Below are positions 1 to 10,354 of a stretch of DNA of 64,000 nt, piece after piece. Origin of the DNA: Haloplanus ruber (GTDB taxonomy: Archaea > Halobacteriota > Halobacteria > Halobacteriales > Haloferacaceae); NCBI RefSeq assembly GCF_024494725.1, contig NZ_JANHDK010000004.1, forward strand, positions 62,001 through 126,000. Reading direction: 5' to 3'. Both the position numbers and the translations under genes were made by a program. How positions within the stretch are numbered: the first letter of the stretch is position 1; every line of letters begins with the position of its first letter. The notes beneath the pieces were generated by a model. The model was not told where the DNA came from. It saw only the letters and a program-made list of their open reading frames with translations, and did not search any database.

Positions 1-2543
1 TTGAGGCTGCTGCTGAGTCGGATAACGTCACGGTTGTCTACTCTATCGCAGATACAGCATTTGCCGAGCAGGCTGACCGGGTCCGAGACGGCGTCCGTGA
101 ACATATTGAGGAAGTAAACGAGATCGGCCGCCGCCAGCATAAGACGGTCACACCAACCGACGAAAATGAAATTGGACAGGTCCTTCAGCACCGTCTCTTT
201 TCAGAAGTCCCCGATGACGCCGCTCACGAGGCCGCTAACTCTTATTTCCAGTTCTATGATCAAGAGGACCGCCAGTATCCCCAGGAAGCGACCGACGCCG
301 GCTACGTCGACGTCCTCGCTCGCGAGTATCCTTTTCATCCGTCACTGATCGACGCACTCACAGACAAGATCGATACGATTCCACGATTCCAGCGCACTCG
401 TGACGCCCTCCGCTTGCTCGCACGGGCTGTCTACTATCTTTGGAATCACCAACCCGACAGCTACAATCGCCATTGGCTCCGTATCTACGATCTCACAGTC
501 GCTGACGACGATCCGGGTGGCGGGATTCAGACCATTCTTCGCGAGCGGTTGTTCGACTTCGTCGATCTCGGTCCTGCAGTCACCGCCGACATTTACGATG
601 ATGATGGGACCGCTCACGCCCAACTTGAGGATCGAAAATGGACGGAAAACGATCTGCCGCCGCTCGGCACTCATCTGACAACGACGGTTCTCTGGCACAG
701 TCTTGCGTACGGTGAACAGGCCGCCGGCCTCACCCACGCCGATTTGAACCTCGCTATCGGCCATCCAGAGTTGAGCTTCGACGACTACGATGCTGCACTC
801 TCGGCGCTTCGAGGGGACGATATGGACGTCGCGTGTTACTTCCTCTACGAGGAAGAGCGGATTCGGTTCAAACAAGAGCCGAACCTGATCCGAATAATCG
901 ACCAGCGGATCGAGTCCACCCCGGAAGCGAGCGCTCATTCGCGCTTCGAGAACCGTCTTACTTCGAAGGAGATTGGGGATGGTGGCTTCCAGCCGGTCGA
1001 ATTCCCCGAATCGCCGGCAGACCTCCCAGATACTCCGGATACGCCGAAGCTTGCGGTAATGCACCCAGACTCAGCTGCCGTTGAGGACGGCGGCAATACG
1101 CCACCGAGTCGGGTGACGCAACTCTACGAGCAGCAGGCCGCAAAACACGAAGGGGAGACGGAGACCCGTATTTACAAGAACTACGTCCTGTTCCTCGCTC
1201 CTGACGACGACAGAAAGGATGCAGCTATCGACGAAGCGCGGCGTCTCGAAGCGATTGAAGCTCTTCTCGATAGCCCCGAGCAGAAAGCCGACCTCTCGTC
1301 GGAGCAGATCGAAGAGCTCCGCGAGCGGAGTGACGAAGCACAGCTGATGCTGGGGGAACTCGTTCGCAACGTCTACCGCCATCTCTACTATCCCGAACGG
1401 AACGGACTGACGCACATCACCATCGGTGCAACCGAGTCCAACGGAGGAACGACGCTGGTCGACGCTGTCCAGACGACGCTTGAGGATAAGATCGTGAAAC
1501 GTGACGCTGGCGCTCGCGGATCCGCTCACGTCCAACAGAAGCTCTGGCAGCAGACTCAGGACGCGATGTCTACCGAAGCACTGGTCAACCAGTACGCGAA
1601 GAAGCCTGGCTTGGACTACCTCTTCAGCACCAAACCGATACGAGAGACGGTCTCCTCGCTCGTTAGTGACCACGGGTACGCATACTGGGATGGCGAGTCT
1701 GGGACCGCATATTGGGCTGGCACAACAGAGCCTGAGACGTGGCCACACCCAGAACCATTCGCTGATTCCCCCGGCGTCGAGACCTCAATTCGAGACAGTG
1801 ACGTCCAGATTGGAGGCGCGTTCATCGTCTACCGAGATGTTGACGCACTGGTTGACGACCATCTGGACGAAATTGATCGGCCAGAAAAGACGGTTGCCAC
1901 CTGCGCTGAGTGTGGTACGGAGATTGAAAACCCAGAGGGTAGCGAACCTTACTATTGTGAGGAACATCAGTCCGATACGACCTGTAGTTCCTGTGGAAAG
2001 GAGGTCGCAAGCGAGCAGCTGCTGGACGAACGAGGCCGATGCAAGGAGTGCCAACCCGACGAGTCTTGGGAGGCGAGCAAGAAGATGATGTCCGCCTCGC
2101 GGGCGTTCTCGGAAGTTCGTCGCGACGCGGAATCGAAGGCCGGAACTGACCGGACGCCACTCCTCGACGAGGTAACTATCCAAGTCGGCGGGGACGACCC
2201 CTTCCAGGCAGCCAAGTTCGTCAGTCAGCGACCTGGATTCAAAGCTCGCGAAGACGCGGTGACGGTCCGAATGCAGTACGAAACCCGGACTGATGACGGG
2301 ACCTACAGCGCGGAATTCACCGGCTCTCCGAGGCGGTTCCGGGACGTGATCGATCAACCAAGCTCGTTCGGTGACGATCGGGAAACGATTCAGTTCCGGT
2401 TCCAGTTCGACGAGCCTGAACCGATCACCGACGATGGCGAGGACCTCCTTGCTGCGCTCGATAGCGACCTCGATGCGGGCAACATCGACGTCCGTGTCGA
2501 AGGACGTGGCCCGATTCGAGCGAGTTCGGAGGTGACGATCTGA
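1..2543 (+). CDS. DUF499-type P-loop ATPase of a defence module, 5' end outside window
   Basis: The reading frame is open from base 3, so the gene begins before the window; 846 residues are visible. The arrangement (large protein, small partner, DUF1156 methylase, PLD-SNF2 helicase) and the size fit the DUF499 ATPases of DNA-modification defence islands. The P-loop half would lie upstream and is not visible, so the family call rests on context. Near residues 630-690 there are two cysteine clusters (CAEC...CEEH and CSSC...CKEC) that should bind zinc. The C-terminal third is acidic and rich in beta-type sequence. The stop overlaps the next ATG (TGATG), so translation is coupled. Any long methionine-initiated start inside the window (for example at 414) is artificial because the same frame continues upstream. 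Confidence 0.7.
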   Translation, partial: EAAAESDNVTVVYSIADTAFAEQADRVRDGVREHIEEVNEIGRRQHKTVTPTDENEIGQVLQHRLFSEVPDDAAHEAANSYFQFYDQEDRQYPQEATDAGYVDVLAREYPFHPSLIDALTDKIDTIPRFQRTRDALRLLARAVYYLWNHQPDSYNRHWLRIYDLTVADDDPGGGIQTILRERLFDFVDLGPAVTADIYDDDGTAHAQLEDRKWTENDLPPLGTHLTTTVLWHSLAYGEQAAGLTHADLNLAIGHPELSFDDYDAALSALRGDDMDVACYFLYEEERIRFKQEPNLIRIIDQRIESTPEASAHSRFENRLTSKEIGDGGFQPVEFPESPADLPDTPDTPKLAVMHPDSAAVEDGGNTPPSRVTQLYEQQAAKHEGETETRIYKNYVLFLAPDDDRKDAAIDEARRLEAIEALLDSPEQKADLSSEQIEELRERSDEAQLMLGELVRNVYRHLYYPERNGLTHITIGATESNGGTTLVDAVQTTLEDKIVKRDAGARGSAHVQQKLWQQTQDAMSTEALVNQYAKKPGLDYLFSTKPIRETVSSLVSDHGYAYWDGESGTAYWAGTTEPETWPHPEPFADSPGVETSIRDSDVQIGGAFIVYRDVDALVDDHLDEIDRPEKTVATCAECGTEIENPEGSEPYYCEEHQSDTTCSSCGKEVASEQLLDERGRCKECQPDESWEASKKMMSASRAFSEVRRDAESKAGTDRTPLLDEVTIQVGGDDPFQAAKFVSQRPGFKAREDAVTVRMQYETRTDDGTYSAEFTGSPRRFRDVIDQPSSFGDDRETIQFRFQFDEPEPITDDGEDLLAALDSDLDAGNIDVRVEGRGPIRASSEVTI

Positions 2544-3184
2544 TGGCGAGTCGTGACTCGGAGTTCGGGTCTCCGTCCGCCGAGGATCCCGATGAAGATC
2601 GGTTGGTCCGCTACGGGACGAGTATGTTCGGTGGCCGACCAACGTTCACGCTGGTCCGGCGAGAGACAGACGGTGGCGCGGAGTGGACGCTCCACGAACT
2701 TCTGCCCCGTGAGCAGGCAGAGGCCCGGCGTGATCGATTAGAACGGGATGGTCGCTCGCTGAGCCTTACTCCGGTAGAGAACCTCATCTCGGACGTCGCC
2801 GGCGACGACCTCCTTTCCAAGCTCGATGGCTGGACGTGGGATGAGTGGGTCGGCGCAAAGGTCGCTCGCCTTGATCCAACCCGTGTTCGTGCGCTCCAGG
2901 ATGTCGTCCGGGAGGCAATCGAGGAGACGCCGGCGGAGACATCAGAAGTTCTCCATGGCGGGGAGGGATTCGTGTTCCTCCCCGAGTCGGCGGGTATTCG
3001 GCTTGCTGTTGCCTTCCGTGGCGTGAAGCCACTGCAGCGAATCGACCGGATGAGATCGCTGGCTCGAGGCGTTGCACGGATGAGCGATGAGGAGTGCTAC
3101 TATTGGTATGCAAAATGCCGGTCCCCCTCAAGCCCGAACGGCGAAAAGGCCCTCCGAGTACTCCTGACTAACCACATCGAGTGA
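2543..3184 (+). CDS. Small conserved partner of the DUF499/DUF1156 module
   Basis: A 213-residue soluble acidic protein, translationally coupled to the upstream ATPase (the ATG shares bases with its stop) and 7 bases before the methylase gene. I do not recognise its fold. The C-terminal half has a hydrophobic core (GFVFLPESAG, LAVAFRGVKPL), then an arginine-rich helix and the motif SDEECYYWYAKC. Related modules carry a DUF3780 protein at this position, but the hallmark residues of that family are not evident, so it may be a haloarchaeal replacement (perhaps the DUF7680 type; that name is from memory and unchecked). It probably has a structural or specificity role in the modification complex. 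Confidence 0.6.
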   Translation: MASRDSEFGSPSAEDPDEDRLVRYGTSMFGGRPTFTLVRRETDGGAEWTLHELLPREQAEARRDRLERDGRSLSLTPVENLISDVAGDDLLSKLDGWTWDEWVGAKVARLDPTRVRALQDVVREAIEETPAETSEVLHGGEGFVFLPESAGIRLAVAFRGVKPLQRIDRMRSLARGVARMSDEECYYWYAKCRSPSSPNGEKALRVLLTNHIE

Positions 3185-3191
3185 TCTAACT

Positions 3192-6083
3192 ATGAGCCAA
3201 AACTCAGAAAGCCAAGATAGCGATTCAGAACTGCAGAGTGTCGCAATTGAGGGAACACTTCCGTTGAAGGCGGTTGGTATCGAGAACCTGAAGGAGGCAA
3301 ACCCGAATCGGATGCCTCCTCATCGTTATCTCCATCCGTGGTTTGCTCGTCGACCTACTCCGGTGTCTAGACTAGCAACCCTTTCGTCGGTTCTTCCATC
3401 CGGAATTGATTCAAATACGATCCTTGATTGGATGCAAATTGGTCCTCGTGACGAAGTCGAAGTGGATATTCAGGAATACGTTGCCGAACGAAAGAGAACT
3501 GAAGGAGAGCGAACGGGCACCTTAGACGACCACTATGGCTATCCTCGTCCATATTCTCAAACCCCGACCTCTTCTGAAATGGAGGAGATTCATTCGCTTC
3601 TAAGGGAACGCTGGGATGGAGAGCTCCCGACGGTTTTAGATCCAACAGCTGGTGGGGGAGTGATCCCTCTAGAATCAGCCCGATACGGCCTCCCAACCAT
3701 AGCAAATGAACTCAATCCTGTCCCTACCGTAATCCTAAAAGTCATCTTGGAATATGCTCGTGAGGTTGGCTCAATATCAAATGAACTGAATAAGTGGGGC
3801 GATCAAATCAACGAACGTGCCGGGGAACGAGTAGAATCGTATTTCCCTGGAGCGAGAGACCACCAAACTCCGTCTCATTACGTTTGCACATATACGGTTG
3901 ATTGCCCTGAATGTGGCTGCGATATCCCGCTCGCTAAGAAGTGGTGGCTTAGGAAAAAGTCCTCTTCTGAAGGGGCAGCAGCTCGTCCGATTGTATCAGA
4001 GGACGGTTCGGAGATCAGCTATGAAGTTGTCCATCTGCCTGATGATGTTACAAAATCCGAATTTAATCCTCAACAGGGGCCACACACACGTAGTGGTGCT
4101 GAGTGTCTGAATTGTGGAATCGTTATGGAATCCGAAGAGATTCGGATCCGTCTTCGTGATGATGACTTCGACTATGAGCCGTATGGGGTGAAATATGTTA
4201 AGGCGGGCGGAGAAACAGGATGGCGGGCCCCGAACTCTGACGATTATGAGGCACAGAGGAAAGCTAGGGAACGGATCGATTCTGATTTTGAACTTAGCAC
4301 ACTCCTTGACGTTCAGAGGTACATCGGTGATGAAGATCGGGCTGGACCGTACGGTGTTACCAAATGGCGTGATGCGTTCTCTCCTCGACAGTTAGTTACT
4401 CAGTATGAATATCTTCGCGCCTTCAACGAATTGCAAGATGATGTTCTGTCAAATGAAGATGGAGACAAAGGAGAGGCAACGCTGACCGCCCTGTCTTTGG
4501 TAGCAAGTAAAATCGTTGACCGGAATTCTCGCTTCTCTCCTCTTGACACGAGGCTTGGTAACTTAGGTAACGCCCTTGGTGGAAAACACTTCACGCTTCA
4601 ATGGACCTTTGTTGAGAATAATCCCGCCTTAGGATTTCAGGATTATCATGACCATCTTAACCGAGTGCGAGATTCTTATCAAGAGATTGTATCATATTAC
4701 AACGAAGAAGCCGCTGATGATGTCCATATCTCTCAAAGTGACGCAGCAGATCTAGAGATTGACTCGGACTCGGTTCAAGCTGTTATCATTGATCCGCCGT
4801 ACTATGATAGTATAATTTACTCTGAGATGGCAGATATGTGCTATGTATGGCTGAAAGAATATCTCTCGGGCATATACCCTGAGATTTTCTCAGATGATCT
4901 TACTGACAAAGACAGTGAAGCTGTTGCTAATGTAGCTGAATATGAAGATGTAGCTTCGTCATCCAGTTCCAAGTCGGAACTGGCTGCTGAGGACTATGAG
5001 AACAAAATGAAGGATATATTTCAAGAGCTCTATAGAGTTCTTGAACCCGGTGGCGTTATGACCGTGATGTTCACCCATAAGGAATCTAGTGCATGGGATA
5101 CACTCACGAACTCTCTCATCCGATCTGGGTTTACAATAACTTCCACCCATCCTATCACCAGCGAAATGCCCCACAGGACGGATACTCAGGGTGGCGGTTC
5201 TGCCGACAGTACTCTACTCTTGACTGGTCGGAAGCCATACACCACGGCGGAGCATAGGAATGACGAGAGTCCCACTCTTTGGAGTGATGTTAGAGCGGAA
5301 ACAAGATCCGTCGCTAAGGATGCTGCACGTGATCTCCTGAATTCAGGGCTTTCGCTCACAAAAACTGACGTGATTATCTCTGCATTCGGTCCGACACTCA
5401 AAGTCTACGCTGATGCCTATCCGGTTGTTGATGACCAAGATCAGGAAATTCCTCCCCGCCGTGCTTTAGAAGAGGCTCGCGAGGCTGTAACCCGAGTTCT
5501 CGTTGATGAGTATCTTGAGGGAGAACGTCTCGGTAATTTAGACGATATCACAGAGTGGTATATTCTCTCTTGGTTAGTCCATGAATCAGATACCTTCGAC
5601 TATGATGATGGTCATCAATTAGGGCTTGGTCTTGGAGTTGATATCGACGGCATCAAACGCTCTACGAAAATTTGGGGAAAGAAACGTGGTGACATTCAGC
5701 TGAAGACCCACGATGACCGCGTCCAAGATATCACGCTCCCACCCGAAGAGAGATCGAGTCGGACACCTGTTGATCCTGATGCGCTGTCCTATACGGTCGC
5801 CCTCGATGCTGTTCATGCTGCGATGCATGTCTACGAGAAACAAGGCGAGGACGTCGCGATTGATTGGCTCAAAGAACGCAACTTCGATACAGACGCCGCG
5901 TTCAAGGCAACGCTGAAGGCTCTGCTCCAAGTCCTTCCTCAGAACAGTTCGGAGTGGGAGGCTGCTCGCGATCTCGCTCTGGGGCGAGCCCACGATGCAC
6001 TCGGTCTCGAATTCACGCCCACCGACTTTACTGACGCCGGAGAAGACAAACACGAACAGAGCGAACTCGACGATCACACCTAA
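3192..6083 (+). CDS. DUF1156 family adenine/cytosine-N DNA methyltransferase
   Basis: A 963-residue protein. The N-terminus carries the DUF1156 signature: a positively charged stretch with HRYLHPWFARRP near residues 45-55. The S-adenosylmethionine pocket is DPTAGGG near residue 153, followed by an acidic residue in ELNP. The catalytic motif is DPPYYDS near residue 533, of the D-P-P-Y type for exocyclic amino methylation (N6-adenine or N4-cytosine). A CxxC...CxxC zinc ribbon near 240-310 interrupts the domain. Such proteins methylate host DNA in modification-based phage defence. AT content is visibly higher than in the flanking genes, which suggests separate ancestry or relaxed codon use. It starts 7 bases after the small partner gene and ends 18 bases before the helicase gene. 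Confidence 0.85.
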   Translation: MSQNSESQDSDSELQSVAIEGTLPLKAVGIENLKEANPNRMPPHRYLHPWFARRPTPVSRLATLSSVLPSGIDSNTILDWMQIGPRDEVEVDIQEYVAERKRTEGERTGTLDDHYGYPRPYSQTPTSSEMEEIHSLLRERWDGELPTVLDPTAGGGVIPLESARYGLPTIANELNPVPTVILKVILEYAREVGSISNELNKWGDQINERAGERVESYFPGARDHQTPSHYVCTYTVDCPECGCDIPLAKKWWLRKKSSSEGAAARPIVSEDGSEISYEVVHLPDDVTKSEFNPQQGPHTRSGAECLNCGIVMESEEIRIRLRDDDFDYEPYGVKYVKAGGETGWRAPNSDDYEAQRKARERIDSDFELSTLLDVQRYIGDEDRAGPYGVTKWRDAFSPRQLVTQYEYLRAFNELQDDVLSNEDGDKGEATLTALSLVASKIVDRNSRFSPLDTRLGNLGNALGGKHFTLQWTFVENNPALGFQDYHDHLNRVRDSYQEIVSYYNEEAADDVHISQSDAADLEIDSDSVQAVIIDPPYYDSIIYSEMADMCYVWLKEYLSGIYPEIFSDDLTDKDSEAVANVAEYEDVASSSSSKSELAAEDYENKMKDIFQELYRVLEPGGVMTVMFTHKESSAWDTLTNSLIRSGFTITSTHPITSEMPHRTDTQGGGSADSTLLLTGRKPYTTAEHRNDESPTLWSDVRAETRSVAKDAARDLLNSGLSLTKTDVIISAFGPTLKVYADAYPVVDDQDQEIPPRRALEEAREAVTRVLVDEYLEGERLGNLDDITEWYILSWLVHESDTFDYDDGHQLGLGLGVDIDGIKRSTKIWGKKRGDIQLKTHDDRVQDITLPPEERSSRTPVDPDALSYTVALDAVHAAMHVYEKQGEDVAIDWLKERNFDTDAAFKATLKALLQVLPQNSSEWEAARDLALGRAHDALGLEFTPTDFTDAGEDKHEQSELDDHT

Positions 6084-6101
6084 CCCGGAACGCTTCCAGC
6101 T

Positions 6102-9100
6102 ATGACCAATCTACGTGATCACGAGTGGCAGTCCATCTACGAGAGCAAACCCGAACGGGGGCGAGCTCATCTCGTCAAGGACTTCTACGAGCCCGCACTA
6201 GAACGTAGCCAGCAATACGATCGGATCGCAGGCTACTTCTCTAGTACGGCACTTGCTGCCGCTGCAAACGGCGTTCATGCCCTCGTCGAGAACGACGGCG
6301 AAATGCGACTTATCGTCGGTACCGAACTCTACGAGACAGACCGCCCAGTCTTAGAGGCACTTACCGATCGCCTAGAAGAGAATCTCGAGGACCTTGATGA
6401 CGAACGCTTAGATGCGAACCTCCGTATCCTCGCCCGACTCCTCCGGGAAGGTCGTCTGCACATCAAGGTCGCGTACCCCCGTTCTCCATCCCACAACTGG
6501 GAGATCTTCCATCCAAAAGTCGGTCTCTTCCACGACAGCGACGGTAACACGATCTCGTTCGAGGGTAGCGTCAACGAGACCGTTGGCGGCTGGGCTCGCA
6601 ACTACGAGCGCTTCAAAGTCCACCGTTCGTGGATCCCAGAGCAGGCGGACTACGTCGACGGCGATGAGGAAACCTTCGAGCGACTGTGGAGCGATGAACA
6701 CCCCTTCGTCGAAGTGTATGATCTCCCCGAGGCAATCGAAGAGGACATTATTGACTGGAAGGCTCCCGACACCGAGAGCGACCTCCAAGAAGCGATTCAG
6801 ATTGCGAATGGTACTGCACCACCAACGGAGCGCGACAAGGCGCATATCATCCAGGATGGACCGCTCACGCCCGGTGGGCTCGCACTCGCCGAGGAAGCGA
6901 GTACGATTACTCCATGGCCGCATCAACGGGTGGTCTCGGACACGCTAGTCAACACGTATCCGCAAAGCTTCCTCCTGTGTGACGAGGTGGGGCTCGGGAA
7001 GACGATTGAGGCCGGCTTGACGCTCTCTCGGCTCGGTCTTACCGGAGAACTCGACACAGGACTGCTGCTTGTTCCGGCCAGCCTCCAGCGGCAGTGGCAA
7101 GAAGAGCTCTGGGAGAAATTCAACATCAACGCCGTCCGCTTCGATCGGGACACAGCGGGCGATCACGTATTCCGCGACGTCCGTGGTCGCGACTACTACC
7201 CACCGTCAGTAGCGGATCTTGAGCTCGCCGACGATTCCGAGTGGATCTCAAGTCCCATCTGGCGGTTCCTCTACGAGCAACAATCGGCTGCTACTGAGGC
7301 ATCGTCGCCGCTTGATGGACCGACGATCGTCATTATGTCGTGGCACACCGCTCGCCTCGACGACCGATGGGACCAGGTTGCGCCATTTGATCGTGTATCC
7401 GATCGATCTCGGGACGACATCCCCGCAAGTTGTCGGGGACGTGATTACGATGCGGAAGATCGTATGGGTGTGTGGGATGCCGTCCTCGTCGACGAGGCTC
7501 ACAACGCCCGACGCGGAAGCAATTTCTACGCCCTCCTTGAGCAACTTCGAGACTATACACACGCCTACTATCTCCTGACTGCAACCCCGATGCAACTCCA
7601 TTCGGGTGAACTCTACGACTTGATGCAGCTACTAGATCTCCCCGAGGGTTGGGACACCCGAGATATCTTCGTCGAATTTTTCGAAACCCGAGACGGCCTG
7701 TCGCAGGCGCTTGATGAGGCTCTCGACGAGTCCAGTTCACAGCCTGACGAAGCGGATGCTTCTTGGAACACCCAAGCCACGCTCGATGGATTAGAATATC
7801 AGGACCGTCTTCCGGCGGATCGACCATTCTCCTCAAAGGTGTTCCAGCACCTCGCTGAGGTGCTTGATATCAATGCAGACGGTCAGGACCGTGCAATCGC
7901 TAAAGAACGCGTCCTGACAGCGTGTCGGCTCGCACGAGCCTATGGAGACGCCTACGACGGCTATCTTGACCGTGTCGATGACGCGATGGCCGACTATGAT
8001 ATTGACCGCTTTGAGGCGAGCGAGGATACGAAGCTCAAGCGACTCCTCTATCCCGAGGACGCGGATGAGTGGCTGATGGCTTCTCGGAGCGACCGCCAGG
8101 ACGCATTAGATGAACTGTCGCCGGGTGGCTGGCGAGTCATTCGAGAGGTTATTTCGGAATCCACGCCGGTGGATGCGCTCATCCACCGGAATACGCGGGA
8201 TACCCTCCGCAAGTACGAGGCTGTGGGCCTCCTCGATACGACCGTCCCGGATCGAAACCCCGAACAGCGGAAAATCGAACTCACCGAGGAAACACGAGCA
8301 GTCTACGACCAAATCGACGAGTACACGCGAGAGTTCTATAAGCGAGCCCAGCAGACTGACGAAGCTCAAACACGCGCGATAGGATTCGTGATGACGACGT
8401 ATCGGCAACGGCTCACCTCCAGCGTCTATGCGATCAGTCAGAGCCTACAACACCGCCTTGAGACGCTCCGAGCGCAACGAACCGTGCTGGCCGGTCGTGA
8501 ACGTGCTCGCGACCGTGACTATGGCGACGCTGAGCAGATCGTCCTTGAGACACTACAAAATGCTGACCTCGATGATGGTGACGTGTTGGATGAACTCGAT
8601 GCGAGCAGCGATGAGTTAGATCTCTCCGAACTCATCCCGAGTGTGACTGAGGAAGGGAAACAGCTCATCGAGGAAGAAATCGAGGCACTGGAGGCCTTTG
8701 TCAGCGATCTGGATCGGGTTGACACTGACCCCAAGATTCAGCAGTTGTATGAAGACCTCGATGAACTGGACCGCGCTGGTCACAATCGAGTGATCGTCTT
8801 CACGCAGTACGCAGACACGATGGACTTCATCCGGGAGAGTCTCGTCGGCCTCCTTGGATCGACCATTGCTACCTATTCCGGCCGTGGTGGCGAACTGTAC
8901 GATCCCGAGTCTGGATCCTGGAAGAGCGTCGGGAAAGAACGTGTGAAACGCGAATTCTCGCGCGATGATGGGCAGGTCGACATCCTCGTCTGTACCGACT
9001 CTGCGAGTGAGGGGTTGAACCTCCAAGAGTGTGGGGCGCTCATCAACTACGATCTCCCCTGGAATCCGATGCGGGTCGAACAGCGTATCGGTCGGATTGA

Positions 9101-10040
9101 CCGTATCGGCCAGCGATTCGATGAGATTCGCATTCTCAACTACAGCTACGAGGACACTGTTGAGACCGATATCTATGATCGTCTTGACGACCGGATCGGT
9201 CTGTTCGAGAACGTCGTCGGTGAGATGCAACCCATTCTCTCGGGTGTTAGCCAACAGATCCGGGCTGCGACGTTGAACGCCGGCGACGAGGACAGCCAGA
9301 CAGTTGTCGAATCAGCTGACCGTGAGTTCTCCGAGCAACTTGAGAAACGCGACCAAGGTGACCGTGTCGACGTCGGTGAGTCGCTTGAAGAAGTCGATGA
9401 GCTCGTGGCACAGGACGTCGTCGACGAGGCCAAACTTGACGCCTGGCAGTCCTACAGCCATCCGGATCTTGTCGAGGTCGGGGAGGAAACGTACGAGTAT
9501 CAGCCCCCGTTCAGGACTCCGAGTCTACAGTCGGTTTTGACCGAAAACAGTACGCTACCTGAGGCTGGTATCGTATTCACACCGGTTTCAGGGATCGACT
9601 TCAAGTACGATGATGGATCATTCGAATTTGCGGACACCACATATCGCCTTTCTGTCGGTGACGCTTCGATTGAGGTACCAGTCAGCGATGGAGACCAGAC
9701 GGTCGCACAGGCTATTGCGCCTGCTGACAACGATATTGCAGTGACATTCTCCGCTGAATGTGCCGATGAATTCCCCTCAGTTCAGTATCTTGCACCGGGG
9801 CACTCACTTCTCAGCCAGCTTCTTACGATCCTCCAGAATCGGAGTGAGGAATCAACTCGCTTCGACCAGCGTATCGCGACTCGACCCGATCAGGAGACAA
9901 AACCTATTGTCTGCGGGTGGGGGCGAGATGGAGTATTCACGCGGATTGCAGACGATGGAACCGTTACTGAGAACGGACCGATGGATGACCTCCCATCGTG
10001 GTGTGATCGATTTCTCGAAAACCGGGATAAATCGACGTGA
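6102..10040 (+). CDS. PLD-like plus SNF2 helicase/translocase of the modification module
   Basis: A 1312-residue protein. Residues about 30-200 form a phospholipase D-like nuclease domain with the HPK motif (FHPKVGLFHD) and GSVNET. The SNF2 motor follows: Walker A in DEVGLGKT near residue 295, DEAH in LVDEAHNARR near 465, LLTATPMQ (motif III), and the C-terminal RecA lobe with QRIGRIDRIGQ (motif VI) near 1000. The last 300 residues are of unknown fold. In defence islands such proteins are thought to translocate on and cut unmodified DNA. This is the last gene of the four-gene operon, with 18 bases separating it from the methylase. All catalytic motifs are intact. Confidence 0.87.
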   Translation: MTNLRDHEWQSIYESKPERGRAHLVKDFYEPALERSQQYDRIAGYFSSTALAAAANGVHALVENDGEMRLIVGTELYETDRPVLEALTDRLEENLEDLDDERLDANLRILARLLREGRLHIKVAYPRSPSHNWEIFHPKVGLFHDSDGNTISFEGSVNETVGGWARNYERFKVHRSWIPEQADYVDGDEETFERLWSDEHPFVEVYDLPEAIEEDIIDWKAPDTESDLQEAIQIANGTAPPTERDKAHIIQDGPLTPGGLALAEEASTITPWPHQRVVSDTLVNTYPQSFLLCDEVGLGKTIEAGLTLSRLGLTGELDTGLLLVPASLQRQWQEELWEKFNINAVRFDRDTAGDHVFRDVRGRDYYPPSVADLELADDSEWISSPIWRFLYEQQSAATEASSPLDGPTIVIMSWHTARLDDRWDQVAPFDRVSDRSRDDIPASCRGRDYDAEDRMGVWDAVLVDEAHNARRGSNFYALLEQLRDYTHAYYLLTATPMQLHSGELYDLMQLLDLPEGWDTRDIFVEFFETRDGLSQALDEALDESSSQPDEADASWNTQATLDGLEYQDRLPADRPFSSKVFQHLAEVLDINADGQDRAIAKERVLTACRLARAYGDAYDGYLDRVDDAMADYDIDRFEASEDTKLKRLLYPEDADEWLMASRSDRQDALDELSPGGWRVIREVISESTPVDALIHRNTRDTLRKYEAVGLLDTTVPDRNPEQRKIELTEETRAVYDQIDEYTREFYKRAQQTDEAQTRAIGFVMTTYRQRLTSSVYAISQSLQHRLETLRAQRTVLAGRERARDRDYGDAEQIVLETLQNADLDDGDVLDELDASSDELDLSELIPSVTEEGKQLIEEEIEALEAFVSDLDRVDTDPKIQQLYEDLDELDRAGHNRVIVFTQYADTMDFIRESLVGLLGSTIATYSGRGGELYDPESGSWKSVGKERVKREFSRDDGQVDILVCTDSASEGLNLQECGALINYDLPWNPMRVEQRIGRIDRIGQRFDEIRILNYSYEDTVETDIYDRLDDRIGLFENVVGEMQPILSGVSQQIRAATLNAGDEDSQTVVESADREFSEQLEKRDQGDRVDVGESLEEVDELVAQDVVDEAKLDAWQSYSHPDLVEVGEETYEYQPPFRTPSLQSVLTENSTLPEAGIVFTPVSGIDFKYDDGSFEFADTTYRLSVGDASIEVPVSDGDQTVAQAIAPADNDIAVTFSAECADEFPSVQYLAPGHSLLSQLLTILQNRSEESTRFDQRIATRPDQETKPIVCGWGRDGVFTRIADDGTVTENGPMDDLPSWCDRFLENRDKST

Positions 10041-10221
10041 TTAGCCTTCCTCAGGGGTTATTTGACTGGTCTAATCGATTTCTCTCAGTAGCCTGATCAG
10101 CAGATAGATATCGTCGCCGATGTCGGCCTGATTCGCGTTAGTATTGGTTAACCCACAAACTGCATAGATGACTGAATATGTGGGGTAACTCTTGATGTTG
10201 TCGCTCCACCGCTGTAGGTCG
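10041..10221. other. Short spacer between helicase gene and IS-disrupted gene
   Basis: No gene is visible. It holds the 3' ends of the convergent helicase gene and the split zinc-ribbon gene. No clear terminator hairpin was found. Confidence 0.4.
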
Positions 10222-10321
10222 TTACTGAGGGCTCACGACTTTGTCGCAGTCCGGACACTCTGCCCAGATCCCCGTCGTTCCGTCGTCTTTCTCGTATCCT
10301 ACAGAGAAAACAAGGCGAGTG

Positions 10322-10342
10322 CCTCGGGGCTTGACCCCGAGG
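10322..10342 (+). repeat. Left terminal hairpin of IS605 no. 1
   Basis: Perfect 8-bp stem CCTCGGGG/CCCCGAGG with loop CTTGA, identical to the copy at 12241-12261. It lies 13 bases beyond the tnpA stop. Confidence 0.8.
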
Positions 10343-10354
10343 TGAAGCCGACAC

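Noticed and set aside
342-1064. 240-codon open frame on the minus strand
   Set aside because: It is antisense to the DUF499 gene; open minus-strand frames are expected where GC-rich coding DNA avoids certain codons. No recognisable domain.
2543-3184. DUF3780 assignment for the small partner protein
   Set aside because: Expected from gene order in related modules but its characteristic residues are not visible; left unassigned.
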